Assembly (NCBI GenBank): GCA_937889015.1
Contig: CALARR010000234.1
Span: 1-64,000 of the forward strand
From: an uncultured Planctomycetales bacterium
GTDB lineage: Bacteria; Planctomycetota; Planctomycetia; Pirellulales; Thermoguttaceae
Reading direction: 5' to 3'
Length of the DNA stretch: 64,000 nt
A program made the position numbers and the translations under genes. Below are positions 50,315-58,245 of this stretch, piece after piece. Below the pieces are notes generated by a model that saw only the letters and a program-made list of their open reading frames with translations, was not told the origin of the DNA and did no database searches. Each line of letters begins with the position of its first letter. The stretch's first letter is position 1.

Positions 50315-50467
50315 AGAAGAGGTCAGTTGACGCATTCGAACCTGCTGATCAAGCAGATCGCCCAGCGTTGTGGGTTCAAGTACGTGCCGTATCTGACGCG
50401 GGTTTTTGGGCAGCACGTGGGTTTGACGCCGGTGGAGTACCGCCGCCGGGGCCGCGGCAGTTTGTGA
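50315..50467 (+). pseudogene. AraC/XylR-family regulator, C-terminal stump
   Basis: A 50-codon open frame whose sense is the last helix-turn-helix of an AraC-type DNA-binding domain: IKQIAQRCGFKYVPYLTRVF followed by GLTPVEYRRRGRG. These are the standard final residues of XylR-like regulators, normally about 390 residues long. The frame is closed upstream by a stop at 50312 and the region upstream is occupied by the start of the divergent minus-strand gene. The rest of the gene has therefore been removed. Confidence 0.8.
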
Positions 50468-50470
50468 GCC

Positions 50471-51604
50471 TCACTGCGAGGCGGTGGCCAGCCCCAGGCG
50501 GCGCAGGAGGCTCGTGAGGAACTGGCGGTTGTCGCAGCGGATGTAGTCCAGCGTGCCGCCCATGCGGTAGAAGCTCTTGCAGAAGCGGAGGTAGTAGGCG
50601 GGGTTGGTGCTAGGCGGCTCGCCTTGGCTCCAGTCCCAGCCGCCACCGTCCTGGAGATCCACGATCACCAGGTGATGGCCGCGGAGGAAATCCCGCCCTT
50701 CGTTGGCGCGAACACCGTTGGCGGCGCTGAAGGCCTTTTCGAACACCTGCGGGCTCATGATCGCGCAGCCGATGGAGATATGGACTCCGCCTTCCAGCCG
50801 ATCGACCGAGGCGGCGAAGATCCGCGCATCGCGTGCGGCGCCTCGGCCAATCGCTCCGCCATGATACATGGGGTGGTTGACGATGATGTCGTAGCCAATG
50901 CCCGGATGTACGGTGAAGGGCACGCGATGGCGGTAGGCGCAGGCCGGCACGGAACAGGGCTTGAAGGGATGCGCGATGGGCAGCTTTCCGCCGCGCAGGC
51001 CGAAGGTCTGCATGGCCCACAGCAAATCGGCCTTGGCGGCGGCCAGCGGATGAGCCGGGTCGGCCGACACGGCATCCCGCAGTTCTTCGATGGACGGGAG
51101 TACGAGCCGATCCTCGTCGATCATGCGACCCACCGCTTCGCCGAGCCCGAGCCCTTCGGCCGCGCCGACCAGGGCGGCCAGATTCAGATAGCGGCCGGTC
51201 TCGTCCCAGGCGCCGAAGACGCCCGCGGGCGCGTTTTCGCGTACCGACTCGCCGGAGTGTCCCTGGAAGGCGAACTCCCAGTCGTGGATGATGCCCGCCC
51301 CTTGGGTCGCCAGATGCGTGGCGAGGCGCGACTCGATCAGGCGATTGAGCAGAGGGCCGGCGCCGTTCTTGATCAGGTGGGCCCCGTAGGTGAACATGAT
51401 CGCCGCCTGGCGATGGCGCGCGGCGAGCATTTTCTCGGCGAGCTGCGCGATCTTGTCCTCCACGGCCGGGTCGTTGGGGGGCGGGGCTGCGGCAGCTTGG
51501 GCCGTCTCGTCGGCCAGGTGCAGCAGATTGCGCCGCGCGGAGAGGGGGAGGACGCGAAGCTTGAGGGGATCCAGGGCAGGGTAGGGCACAGCGGGCATTT
51601 GCAC
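50471..51604 (-). CDS. deoxyhypusine synthase-like protein
   Basis: 377 residues. The segment IMFTYGAHLIKNGAGPLLNR, then TQGAGIIHDWEFAFQGHSGE and GVFGAWDETGRYLN matches the NAD-binding core of the deoxyhypusine synthase family found in bacteria (from memory: GGHVIKxGLxP and NGAxxIHDxE). The later YDIIVNHPMYHGGAIG and VHISIGCAIMSPQVFEKAFS are also family-like. Bacteria lack eIF5A, so the reaction is probably a homospermidine- or other amine-transfer or a related NAD-dependent step. No signal peptide. It converges on the AraC stump, only 3 bases from it. Confidence 0.65.
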   Translation of the reverse strand: MQMPAVPYPALDPLKLRVLPLSARRNLLHLADETAQAAAAPPPNDPAVEDKIAQLAEKMLAARHRQAAIMFTYGAHLIKNGAGPLLNRLIESRLATHLATQGAGIIHDWEFAFQGHSGESVRENAPAGVFGAWDETGRYLNLAALVGAAEGLGLGEAVGRMIDEDRLVLPSIEELRDAVSADPAHPLAAAKADLLWAMQTFGLRGGKLPIAHPFKPCSVPACAYRHRVPFTVHPGIGYDIIVNHPMYHGGAIGRGAARDARIFAASVDRLEGGVHISIGCAIMSPQVFEKAFSAANGVRANEGRDFLRGHHLVIVDLQDGGGWDWSQGEPPSTNPAYYLRFCKSFYRMGGTLDYIRCDNRQFLTSLLRRLGLATASQ

Positions 51605-51798
51605 TCCGAAGATAAGGAAGGCCGCCGCCAGATTGCTGACAGCGATGCGAACGCCAGTGTATCACGTAGGCTGCGGGTTCTCCACCGCCCCATTCTGCCG
51701 CGCGCGGCCAGATAGGCTCCCGATCGCCTACGGACGCAGGAGCAGCCACCATCCACCGTGCTGAGGCCGAGCCCCGAATCTGCCGTGATCGCGGGGGC

Positions 51799-52107
51799 TT
51801 ACTTTTTCAACGTCCGGCCCAGCGTGTGCTCCACGCTCTGGACCTTCGATCGCAGTCGTCCCTGGCGTGCGTGGCGATAGTCCATGCGCATGAGGACTTC
51901 GATCCGATGGCAGTCGGCGGCCAGGGCATCGAAGCAGCGCTTGACCAAGGCCATCAACTCGTCGAACTCGCCTTCGATGCTGGTGCCCATGGAGTGGCAT
52001 TGATAGTCCAGTCCGCTGGCGTCGATGATCTCCAGGCAGCGTGCCACGTAGGTCCCGACGCTTTCGCCCTTGTCGAGCGGATAGATCGTCAGTTCGAGCA
52101 GGATCAT
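51799..52107 (-). CDS. MTH1187/YkoF-family thiamine-binding protein
   Basis: 102 residues from the ATG at 52107. The short alpha/beta domain starts MILLELTIYPLDKGESVGTY and includes HSMGTSIEGEFDELM, both hallmarks of the UPF0045/MTH1187 family, which binds thiamine or its pyrimidine precursor. It is a small cytoplasmic protein. An upstream in-frame ATG at 52125 is less likely. No thiamine gene adjoins, though the ThiF/MoeB-type gene is at 5031. It is isolated by about 190 bases from the upstream DUF1207 gene on the other strand. Confidence 0.85.
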   Translation of the reverse strand: MILLELTIYPLDKGESVGTYVARCLEIIDASGLDYQCHSMGTSIEGEFDELMALVKRCFDALAADCHRIEVLMRMDYRHARQGRLRSKVQSVEHTLGRTLKK

Positions 52108-52332
52108 GGGTCGCGCCCCCCTCAACGCCGCCCCCCCAAGGCCACATAGGATTGTAGGCCCCGTTGTGCTTCGAGTCGAGGGAACCGGTCTTTTCCGATC
52201 CGCGGACTGCCGCGGGAAGTGTTTTTGTACGAACGAGATAGGGATTCGTGAATCTCGTCTGCCCTCGAGGGCACGAAATCGCTAGAGTATGCGGCCCTTG
52301 AGCGATCGTCATTGTGGTTTGGAGTGTGGACT

Positions 52333-53289
52333 ATGACTCAACGATCGGGCACCATTCTGCTCTGGGCATTGCTGGCACTGCCTGCCAGCGTGCAGGCGCA
52401 GATTCAGGCCCTCCCCCCGTCGGACCTCACTGGCCGAGCCGTCGTGGCTGCGCCGGGCGTCTCGCCGCTGGGCGCAATGGACTACTACGAGAGGGACATG
52501 CCCCTGGCCTTGGCCGGTCCGGAGACCTGGACCTGGCAGCTCCTTCCTGCCGGACTGCTGTATCGCTCGTATCTGGCCGGCACGCGCGAGCCGCGTTTGG
52601 GGACGACCTGGCAATACCAGCGGCACGACGGCTGGCAATGGGACTCGACGCTCGGGGCACGCGTGGGTGTGCTGCGGTTTGGATCGCTGGACGACGCCTG
52701 GCCAGAAGGAGTGCAGCTTGACGCGGAAGGGGCCGCGTTCCCCCGGTTGAACATGGAAGAACACCGCGATGTGGACAATGTCGATTTTCGCTTCGGCTTT
52801 CCACTCACCTTTCGCCGCGGTCGCTGGGAGACGAAGCTGGCCTATGCGCATTACTGTTCTCATCTGGGCGATGAATACGTGCTGCGTCATCCTGGATCGT
52901 TGGCGCAGCGACTGAACTACGTGCGCGATTCGGTGGTGGCGGGGCTAGGGTTCCGGCCTGTGCCGTCGGTGCGATTCTACTCTGAGGCCGATTGGGCCTT
53001 CGAGACCGATGGGGGAGCCAAGCCTTGGCACTTCCAGTTTGGGGCCGAATACAGCCCGATCCATACGGTGGCGCTCGGCGGGGCTCCGTTCGCGGCCGTC
53101 AACTGCCGGCTGCGCGAGGAAGTGGACTACAGCGGGAGCTTTGTGGCTCAGGCCGGTTGGCAATGGCGCGGCCGCAGTGGGCAATTGTTCCGCTTGGGGG
53201 CCCACTACTTCAACGGCAAGAGTGACCAGGGCCAGTTCTACAACGCGTTCGAAGAGCAGATCGGCGCGGGCCTGTGGTACGACTTCTGA
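52333..53289 (+). CDS. DUF1207 outer-membrane-type protein
   Basis: 318 residues from the ATG at 52333 with a signal peptide (LLWALLALPASVQAQ). The rest alternates aromatic and polar residues in beta-strand-like spacing (RVGVLRFGSLDDAWPEGVQ, RLNYVRDSVVAGLGFRPVPS, AGWQWRGRSGQLFRLGAHY) and ends in a terminal aromatic (LWYDF), as in outer-membrane beta barrels. This matches the DUF1207 family of planctomycetes, function unknown. It stands alone just upstream of the tRNA-Ser gene. Confidence 0.85.
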   Translation: MTQRSGTILLWALLALPASVQAQIQALPPSDLTGRAVVAAPGVSPLGAMDYYERDMPLALAGPETWTWQLLPAGLLYRSYLAGTREPRLGTTWQYQRHDGWQWDSTLGARVGVLRFGSLDDAWPEGVQLDAEGAAFPRLNMEEHRDVDNVDFRFGFPLTFRRGRWETKLAYAHYCSHLGDEYVLRHPGSLAQRLNYVRDSVVAGLGFRPVPSVRFYSEADWAFETDGGAKPWHFQFGAEYSPIHTVALGGAPFAAVNCRLREEVDYSGSFVAQAGWQWRGRSGQLFRLGAHYFNGKSDQGQFYNAFEEQIGAGLWYDF

Positions 53290-53486
53290 CCGCGCGCGGT
53301 ATGGCGCGTGGCACGACCGTGGATCACGCGTCCCCCCTGAGCGTTGGTGGGCGGTCGTTCGTGGTGAGCCACGTCCGGGCGGCAGAAGGCGGATGGAAGG
53401 GCTTGCCGGCCAAGGTGTTTGTGGTATCTTTGAGGCATGAGCCTTGGCCGTCTCGCCGTCACATAGGGGGGCAGGCAAGGCAACCG

Positions 53487-53576
53487 GGAGAGGTGGCTGA
53501 GTGGTCGAAAGCGTCGGTTTGCTAAACCGATGAGTGGCTATAAGCTGCTCCGCAGGTTCGAATCCTGTCCTCTCCG
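53487..53576 (+). tRNA. tRNA-Ser (GCU)
   Basis: 90 bases with a 7-base acceptor stem GGAGAGG/CCTCTCC, discriminator G and anticodon GCT in the loop TTTGCTAAA. It has a long variable arm, as class II tRNAs do, and a T-loop GTTCGAATC. The 3' CCA is not encoded. It reads AGC/AGU Ser codons. The 3' part is the insertion site of the 53.6-60.9 kb island and is duplicated at 60793. Confidence 0.95.
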
Positions 53577-54886
53577 CTTCTTGTTATTTGACAAAGACTT
53601 ACGTGTGCAGCGCAGGCCGTAGCAGGGCGTCGTAACGCCTCGCACGGCCTTGTCTTTGCGCTTTCCCCCTCGGCCGCCGCAATTCCGGCCGGATTCGGAC
53701 GCGGCGAGGCTTTGCGAGGACTTACGGCCGGTTGCTGCAGCGCCGGCTGCAGCGCGCCGCGCAGCATTGCCGCCTCTTGGAAATGGGCGTCGGTCACCTG
53801 CAGGTAGTGCTTCCGGGCGATCTCGGGCGTGTTCCCCAGCCAAGCCGTCACAACATGGACGGGGAACCGCTCCGTCAACTCCGTCTCTCGACTGGCCCGC
53901 ATGTTGTGGAATAGCCGCGGCCACGGGGTTAGGCCGGCCCGTCGGATCATCTTCTCCATGGTCGTGCGCAGGTTGCAGCCCCGCCACCCCCGCGGGCCCA
54001 TTGCCGCCTGCCGGAACCGTTCGTTGACCACGTAGACCGCCCCGACCGGCGCGGACTCGGAAGCCTCCAAGAGGATCGGCCGCAACTCCGGGAACAAGGG
54101 GATCATCCGGGTGTCGTGCCCGGGGTGGTGTTCGGTCTTCGGGCTGGTCACCAGGATTCGGCCGGCTGCCCAGTCGATATCCGTCAGCCGGAGGGACAGC
54201 ACTTCGCTGGGGCAGCGTAGGCCACCGTAGCGACTCAGGGCGACGATCAATCGCCAATCGAGGCTGGGGCAGGCTTCCAGCAACTTGCCCGCGTCCGCCT
54301 GGCTGATGAATCGTTGCCGACTCAAATCGGTTCCCGCCTTCGCGCGGACTTCAGCGAATGGGTTCTCGGCGATCAACTTGTGCTTGAGGGCCGCGCGGAA
54401 GAACTGCCGCGCGAATTGCAGTCGCTTCTGAATCGTCGTCGCGGACAACTTTTCACCCACGAGGAAGAGGCGGAAGCTCTCCGCGTCGCCTGCTGTAATA
54501 CCGCGCAGCGGCCGATCGATCCCAAAGAACTCTTTGAGGTTTCGCACGGTCTGCGACCAGACTTCGCGCGTGGCCGGCTTGACGTCGATCCTGCTTGCCG
54601 TGTAGCTGTCGATAAAGGCGCCCAGGACAGCCGTTTCGCGTTTGGCGATCAGCCCGACCGCGGCCAACTTCTCCAGCATGACGGTTTCTCGCTTTGCCAG
54701 CCACTCGCTCACCTCATCATCGGGCGAATGTCCAGTGATGCAGGCCGCGGCCAGGGCTTCGACTTTCGTCTTGATGAACTCAGCCTGTTTCTGGGTCACC
54801 TTGCCCAGGGCAATCGTCTTGCGTTGCCCGGCCGCGTCCACAAACTGAATTGACCGCCGTCCGTTCCGTTTCAGAATTGTTGCCAC
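53522..54886 (-). CDS. tyrosine recombinase/integrase of the island
   Basis: 454 residues from a GTG at 54886. An N-terminal Arm-type domain (MATILKRNGRRSIQFVDAAG) and core-binding SAM-like domain (TIQKRLQFARQFFRAALK) precede the catalytic domain. Catalytic residues: first Arg in SRYGGLRCPSEVLSL, then HNMRASRETEL (His-x-x-Arg) and a late Tyr in KHYLQVTDAH. The last 35 codons run through the 104-bp repeat and antisense through the 3' half of tRNA-Ser, so the annotated C-terminal residues (GEDRIRTCGAAYSH) are tRNA sequence and the stop overlaps the tRNA by 55 bases. It catalyses integration and excision. Confidence 0.92.
   Translation of the reverse strand: MATILKRNGRRSIQFVDAAGQRKTIALGKVTQKQAEFIKTKVEALAAACITGHSPDDEVSEWLAKRETVMLEKLAAVGLIAKRETAVLGAFIDSYTASRIDVKPATREVWSQTVRNLKEFFGIDRPLRGITAGDAESFRLFLVGEKLSATTIQKRLQFARQFFRAALKHKLIAENPFAEVRAKAGTDLSRQRFISQADAGKLLEACPSLDWRLIVALSRYGGLRCPSEVLSLRLTDIDWAAGRILVTSPKTEHHPGHDTRMIPLFPELRPILLEASESAPVGAVYVVNERFRQAAMGPRGWRGCNLRTTMEKMIRRAGLTPWPRLFHNMRASRETELTERFPVHVVTAWLGNTPEIARKHYLQVTDAHFQEAAMLRGALQPALQQPAVSPRKASPRPNPAGIAAAEGESAKTRPCEALRRPATACAAHVSLCQITRSGEDRIRTCGAAYSHSSV
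53558..53661. repeat. 104-bp direct repeat, left end of island (attL-like)
   Basis: Identical to 60793-60896 with an offset of 7235. Starts in the T-loop of tRNA-Ser, passes its 3' end and continues into the last codons of the integrase gene. Confidence 0.95.
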
Positions 54887-54890
54887 GTCC

Positions 54891-55112
54891 TCACCCGCCT
54901 TTCTTGCCTCGCCGCCCTGCCTTCTTCACGATCGTCAGTCCCAGGCATTCCCCTAGGGCGTCGATCGCTTCCATAGACAAACCGCGCTCGCCGTGAACGA
55001 ATCGGGACAGCGCCGCGTTGTCAATCCCGGTCCGTTGGGCAATGACGTACCGCGTCATGCCGCTTTCTTCTATTGCCTGTCGCAACTGGTCGATCAGCTT
55101 CTTCTCGTTCAT
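54891..55112 (-). CDS. XRE-family HTH regulator
   Basis: 73 residues: a single Cro/C1-type helix-turn-helix (GMTRYVIAQRTGIDNAALSR, then FVHGERGLSMEAIDALGECL) and a basic Lys/Arg/Gly tail. Its stop is 4 bases before the integrase GTG start, so the two are surely co-expressed. It probably represses or times integrase expression. Confidence 0.88.
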   Translation of the reverse strand: MNEKKLIDQLRQAIEESGMTRYVIAQRTGIDNAALSRFVHGERGLSMEAIDALGECLGLTIVKKAGRRGKKGG

Positions 55113-55144
55113 CGATAGGATTCTATCCGATATTTGTCATAATG

Positions 55145-55402
55145 TCAAATACTCTTCTCTGTCTCTGCCGGCTCGGGCAAGGTCGGAGTGTCCCCCCAGG
55201 CTTCCCACTCGGCCCGTAGGTCAGCGGCCAGGGCGTCGCTCACCTGGACCGCATACAAGTCGATTCCCTCCCCGTAGACTACCGCGGCCACCCTCCATAG
55301 ATGCCCATCGGCGTCGATCACCTCACCGACCCGGGGCGTGCCCGGGACGGTCCGCCGCTCGGCCGGCTTCCCGCGGAAATGGATCGTCATGGCGGCCGTC
55401 AT
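55145..55402 (-). CDS. small hypothetical protein of the island
   Basis: 85 residues from the ATG at 55402 (an in-frame ATG at 55390 is also possible). Reads as a small beta-rich domain: GEVIDADGHLWRVAAVVYGE and IDLYAVQVSDALAADLRAEW, with an acidic C-terminal tail. Its ATG overlaps the DUF3987 stop as ATGA. Not recognised. Confidence 0.7.
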   Translation of the reverse strand: MTAAMTIHFRGKPAERRTVPGTPRVGEVIDADGHLWRVAAVVYGEGIDLYAVQVSDALAADLRAEWEAWGDTPTLPEPAETEKSI

Positions 55403-56994
55403 GGTATCTCGCCCTCCCTGTCCCCCGCCAGCAGATCGAGGTTGATTCTGTCCAGATCCAGGGCGTCACCGTCACCGGAACCTCCATTTCCCCCGGGTTT
55501 CGTTGCGGTTGTGGTGACGGTGACAGGCTCCCGCAGCCGGAATACTTGCACGGCTCGGCCACCACGCGGTCCAGGCGGCTGCTTCTCCCATTGCCCCAAC
55601 CCGGCCTTGACCAGGGCGTCTAGCGCGGCCTCTGCACCGGCCGTATCACCCCGGAATCGTCGCATCCCGTGGGCCAGCTCCCGAGCTGCAACCGCCCCTC
55701 CCCGGCTTTCTATCCAGTCACGTAGTTCCGACTCGCACTCACTCTCCGGTGTCGGGACCTCGCCGTATATGCGCCGGGCATGCGCGAACAGGTATTGTGC
55801 CCACCCTACCGCCCGGTCCAGGGCCGGCAGCGACACTGGACCGCGCCCCCTGTCGGCTAGGTGGATCAGCAGAGCCAGGCTCGGGATCAGGCTACGGTAC
55901 TTGGCCAAGACCGCTTCCATCGCCGCCGTCAGCCTACCCGAGCGTAGCTCATGCTCCAGTGCTTGGAGCCACTCGTTGAAGCCTGCTTGGGCCGCGTTGT
56001 CGAACCGCAGGAACGGCACCGGATTGTGGTCGTCTTGCTGCGCGTCGATCAGGAACGGCTCCAACTCGGCCATGGACTCGATTGCCTCGAACGCCTCTTG
56101 GCGTGCTGGGGTGTCAGGCCAGCGATCTACGTTGCGCCACTCCCTCGACACGTCAGGCCAAACTGCCAACTGAAAGCGAGGCATCAGACCGTCATCACCC
56201 TTGCCGCCGTTCACGGCATCGAACAAGTAGGATCGCAGCGGCCCGGGCTGGATCGTCGCCACGATCGACACGCAACAGGCCGGGATGTCCAGAGTCCCAC
56301 GCCCGATCCGGTCCACCGTGAATCGGCCGTCGCCGTTCCAGCACTCGATATAGAAGGCCCTGGCATCTTCTCGCCCGGGCTTGTCGAGGGATCGTAGAAG
56401 CCCCTGCGCCTCGTCGCGCAGGACCAGCACGCCGTGGGGATTCTCCGCCAGGATCACTTGCAACTTCTCGGGCGTCGGATCGTTGACCAGAAACCGCCGC
56501 CGGATCGGCTCGGGCTGTTCCTCCGCAACTGTGTCGGCGGCTATGGCGTCGGGGTCCGCGTCGCCTTTCTTCACCGCGCGGTGTAGTTCCTGCTCGGCCA
56601 CTTTCCGCCGGGCCTCAAGCACCATTGCGCGGCTGGCGTGTTCTCGCGCCGCTTGCTCGTATTCTTCCTTGGCGCGGGTCTCCAGTCGGGTCAGGGGCCG
56701 TGTCGCCTCTTTCATCGGTGGAGATTTCATCGCGCCGGGCCGGCCGATCAACAGGCCCCAGAGGTTCGGGACCACCTGCCAGTCGTCGCGCTGCTTGGGC
56801 CGGATGCCGACGCGTCGCCCCACCACGGCCGCCAGGGTGACCATCGCGGACACGGCGACGAAATCCAGTGGGCATTGCATCCGGTCCGCAATGTCGGTCG
56901 CCCAGGGTCGGAGCGCGGCCGGAAGTAGGTCAGGCTCAAAGGTCGGCACCGGAACCAGGGGCGACTGCCTAGGCTTGGGGGCGGGCTTACTCAT
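55399..56994 (-). CDS. DUF3987 family P-loop protein
   Basis: 531 residues from the ATG at 56994. Walker A is in LLIGRPGAMKSPPMKEATRP and Walker B-like acidic strand in GVLVLRDEAQGLLRSLD. The N-terminus (LPAALRPWATDIADRMQCPL) and the C-terminal helical region are typical of DUF3987, a family frequent in integrative elements and thought to act like a replication helicase or primase partner. A Gly/Asp-rich C-terminal tail follows. It sits between the excisionase-like gene and a small ORF in an overlapping array. Confidence 0.85.
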   Translation of the reverse strand: MSKPAPKPRQSPLVPVPTFEPDLLPAALRPWATDIADRMQCPLDFVAVSAMVTLAAVVGRRVGIRPKQRDDWQVVPNLWGLLIGRPGAMKSPPMKEATRPLTRLETRAKEEYEQAAREHASRAMVLEARRKVAEQELHRAVKKGDADPDAIAADTVAEEQPEPIRRRFLVNDPTPEKLQVILAENPHGVLVLRDEAQGLLRSLDKPGREDARAFYIECWNGDGRFTVDRIGRGTLDIPACCVSIVATIQPGPLRSYLFDAVNGGKGDDGLMPRFQLAVWPDVSREWRNVDRWPDTPARQEAFEAIESMAELEPFLIDAQQDDHNPVPFLRFDNAAQAGFNEWLQALEHELRSGRLTAAMEAVLAKYRSLIPSLALLIHLADRGRGPVSLPALDRAVGWAQYLFAHARRIYGEVPTPESECESELRDWIESRGGAVAARELAHGMRRFRGDTAGAEAALDALVKAGLGQWEKQPPGPRGGRAVQVFRLREPVTVTTTATKPGGNGGSGDGDALDLDRINLDLLAGDREGEIP

Positions 56995-57190
56995 TACCGT
57001 GCCCTCTCTGTGTCGCCAGCGCTCTGAGTACATCACTCGGGACGTAACGCACGCTCCGGCCGATCCTCAGAACAGGCACCGGGCCGCGGGGCGACGTGAG
57101 CGACCAGAGCGCCCTTTCGGAGATCGAGAGCATCTTGGCCATGTCCCTGGACGGGACGGCCACGGGGGCGGCGGTGGGATCAGCCGTCAT
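56987..57190 (-). CDS. excisionase/AlpA-type HTH protein
   Basis: 67 residues from the ATG at 57190. AVPSRDMAKMLSISERALWS is a winged MerR-like HTH_17 helix-turn-helix and PVLRIGRSVRYVPSDVLRAL is the wing and final helix, as in excisionases and AlpA regulators. It overlaps the DUF3987 start by 8 bases. It probably controls the direction of integrase action. Confidence 0.85.
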   Translation of the reverse strand: MTADPTAAPVAVPSRDMAKMLSISERALWSLTSPRGPVPVLRIGRSVRYVPSDVLRALATQRGHGNE

Positions 57191-57368
57191 GCTGCACCCC
57201 CTGACGCTTGGGCTGGCAGACGCGCAATTCGTAACCCAGTCGTCTGAGATTTCGCTCCGCCGTTTCGACACGTGCCGCGTCGCCCGCCCGGATAGCGGCA
57301 ACCATTGCCGCGGCCCAGTACGCGGCATCATCGTGGCGCGTCACATCAGGATCAAATCGTCGGGTCAT
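57180..57368 (-). CDS. small hypothetical protein of the island
   Basis: 62 residues from the ATG at 57368 (a start at 57404 adds 12). Helical: DAAYWAAAMVAAIRAGDAAR and VETAERNLRRLGYELRVC. It overlaps the excisionase start by 11 bases. Function unknown. Confidence 0.6.
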   Translation of the reverse strand: MTRRFDPDVTRHDDAAYWAAAMVAAIRAGDAARVETAERNLRRLGYELRVCQPKRQGVQHDG

Positions 57369-57423
57369 ACGTGGGTCCTCCCGCCCTACCCGACGATCTG
57401 TCATTTCTCCGTCATTCTCGAAT

Positions 57424-57450
57424 GAAAAAGCCCGGAGAAACCGGGCTGAG
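57424..57450 (-). terminator. intrinsic terminator (minus strand)
   Basis: Perfect 7-base stem AGCCCGG (57429-57435) with CCGGGCT (57441-57447) around a 5-base loop, followed on the minus strand by five T. It lies 29 bases past the stop of the gene at 57479 and separates the two transcription units of the island. Confidence 0.85.
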
Positions 57451-57478
57451 GTCGCGTTTCAGAATTTCCATTTCGCTG

Positions 57479-58138
57479 TCATTCCTCGTCCGAGTCCGCA
57501 TGCAGCCCGGCCCTGCTTTCCCGGTACCTCTGTTCCTCTTCGTCAAGCCATCGCCGCGCGGTCGGTTCACTTACGCCCACCATACCGGCCAGCTTGCCGA
57601 CATCCTCTTTAAGGGTGGGATGCTGCCTTAGTTTTGCCAGCATGTCCACTCGCTTGGCGTCGCCTTCCGCCTTTGGCAGCCGACCTCGCCGTTTGGTGTT
57701 GCCTCCCGATTGCGATGGGTCATCGCGCGTGCCGTGGTTGGACGGGGGGTAGGTTGAACTGTCTGCCAGCCAGCGCAGAAGCGCGTCGATGTTCGCCAAA
57801 CCGTGCTGCGCGTCGTGAAACTCGCCAGGGAACGGCATAGGCGGGGGCGCAAGCCCAAGGGCGCGTGCCGCGTTCAACAAGTCGGCGATGCTATCCGGCC
57901 AGACGGCCAACGCGCCCGGATCGCACTCCAACAGGCGGGACTGTCTCTCCATAATCCGTTCGCGTAGCTCGTCGATGCTCTTGGGCTGTAGCGGCGCAGG
58001 GCGAGGGGCAGGATCGGCCGGTTTGATGATCTTGTACGGCGTGCCATCGGGCCATTTGCCTTCAATGCATGGCATATCGTCGGGCAACAGTCGGCGGTCG
58101 CGCGGCTCCGGCGCAGAGGCATCCTTGCGAGGTTCCAT
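57479..58138 (-). CDS. HTH-containing protein of the island
   Basis: 219 residues. The N-terminal half is rich in Pro and charged residues; the middle has DELRERIMERQSRLLECDPG and a helical region. The C-terminal 60 residues hold a clear helix-turn-helix (LKEDVGKLAGMVGVSEPTAR). It may bind DNA as a terminase-small-subunit-like or regulatory protein, but I do not recognise the family. It precedes the terminator at 57424-57450. Confidence 0.7.
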   Translation of the reverse strand: MEPRKDASAPEPRDRRLLPDDMPCIEGKWPDGTPYKIIKPADPAPRPAPLQPKSIDELRERIMERQSRLLECDPGALAVWPDSIADLLNAARALGLAPPPMPFPGEFHDAQHGLANIDALLRWLADSSTYPPSNHGTRDDPSQSGGNTKRRGRLPKAEGDAKRVDMLAKLRQHPTLKEDVGKLAGMVGVSEPTARRWLDEEEQRYRESRAGLHADSDEE

Positions 58139-58245
58139 GATCTTCCATCCTTTCTCCGGGTCGCCGGGCGAGTGTCGAGGGCGATGGAAGATTTCCCTTC
58201 GACACCCGCCCGGGCGCTTGGGCGGTAGCTACTCGCCCCTCCCGG

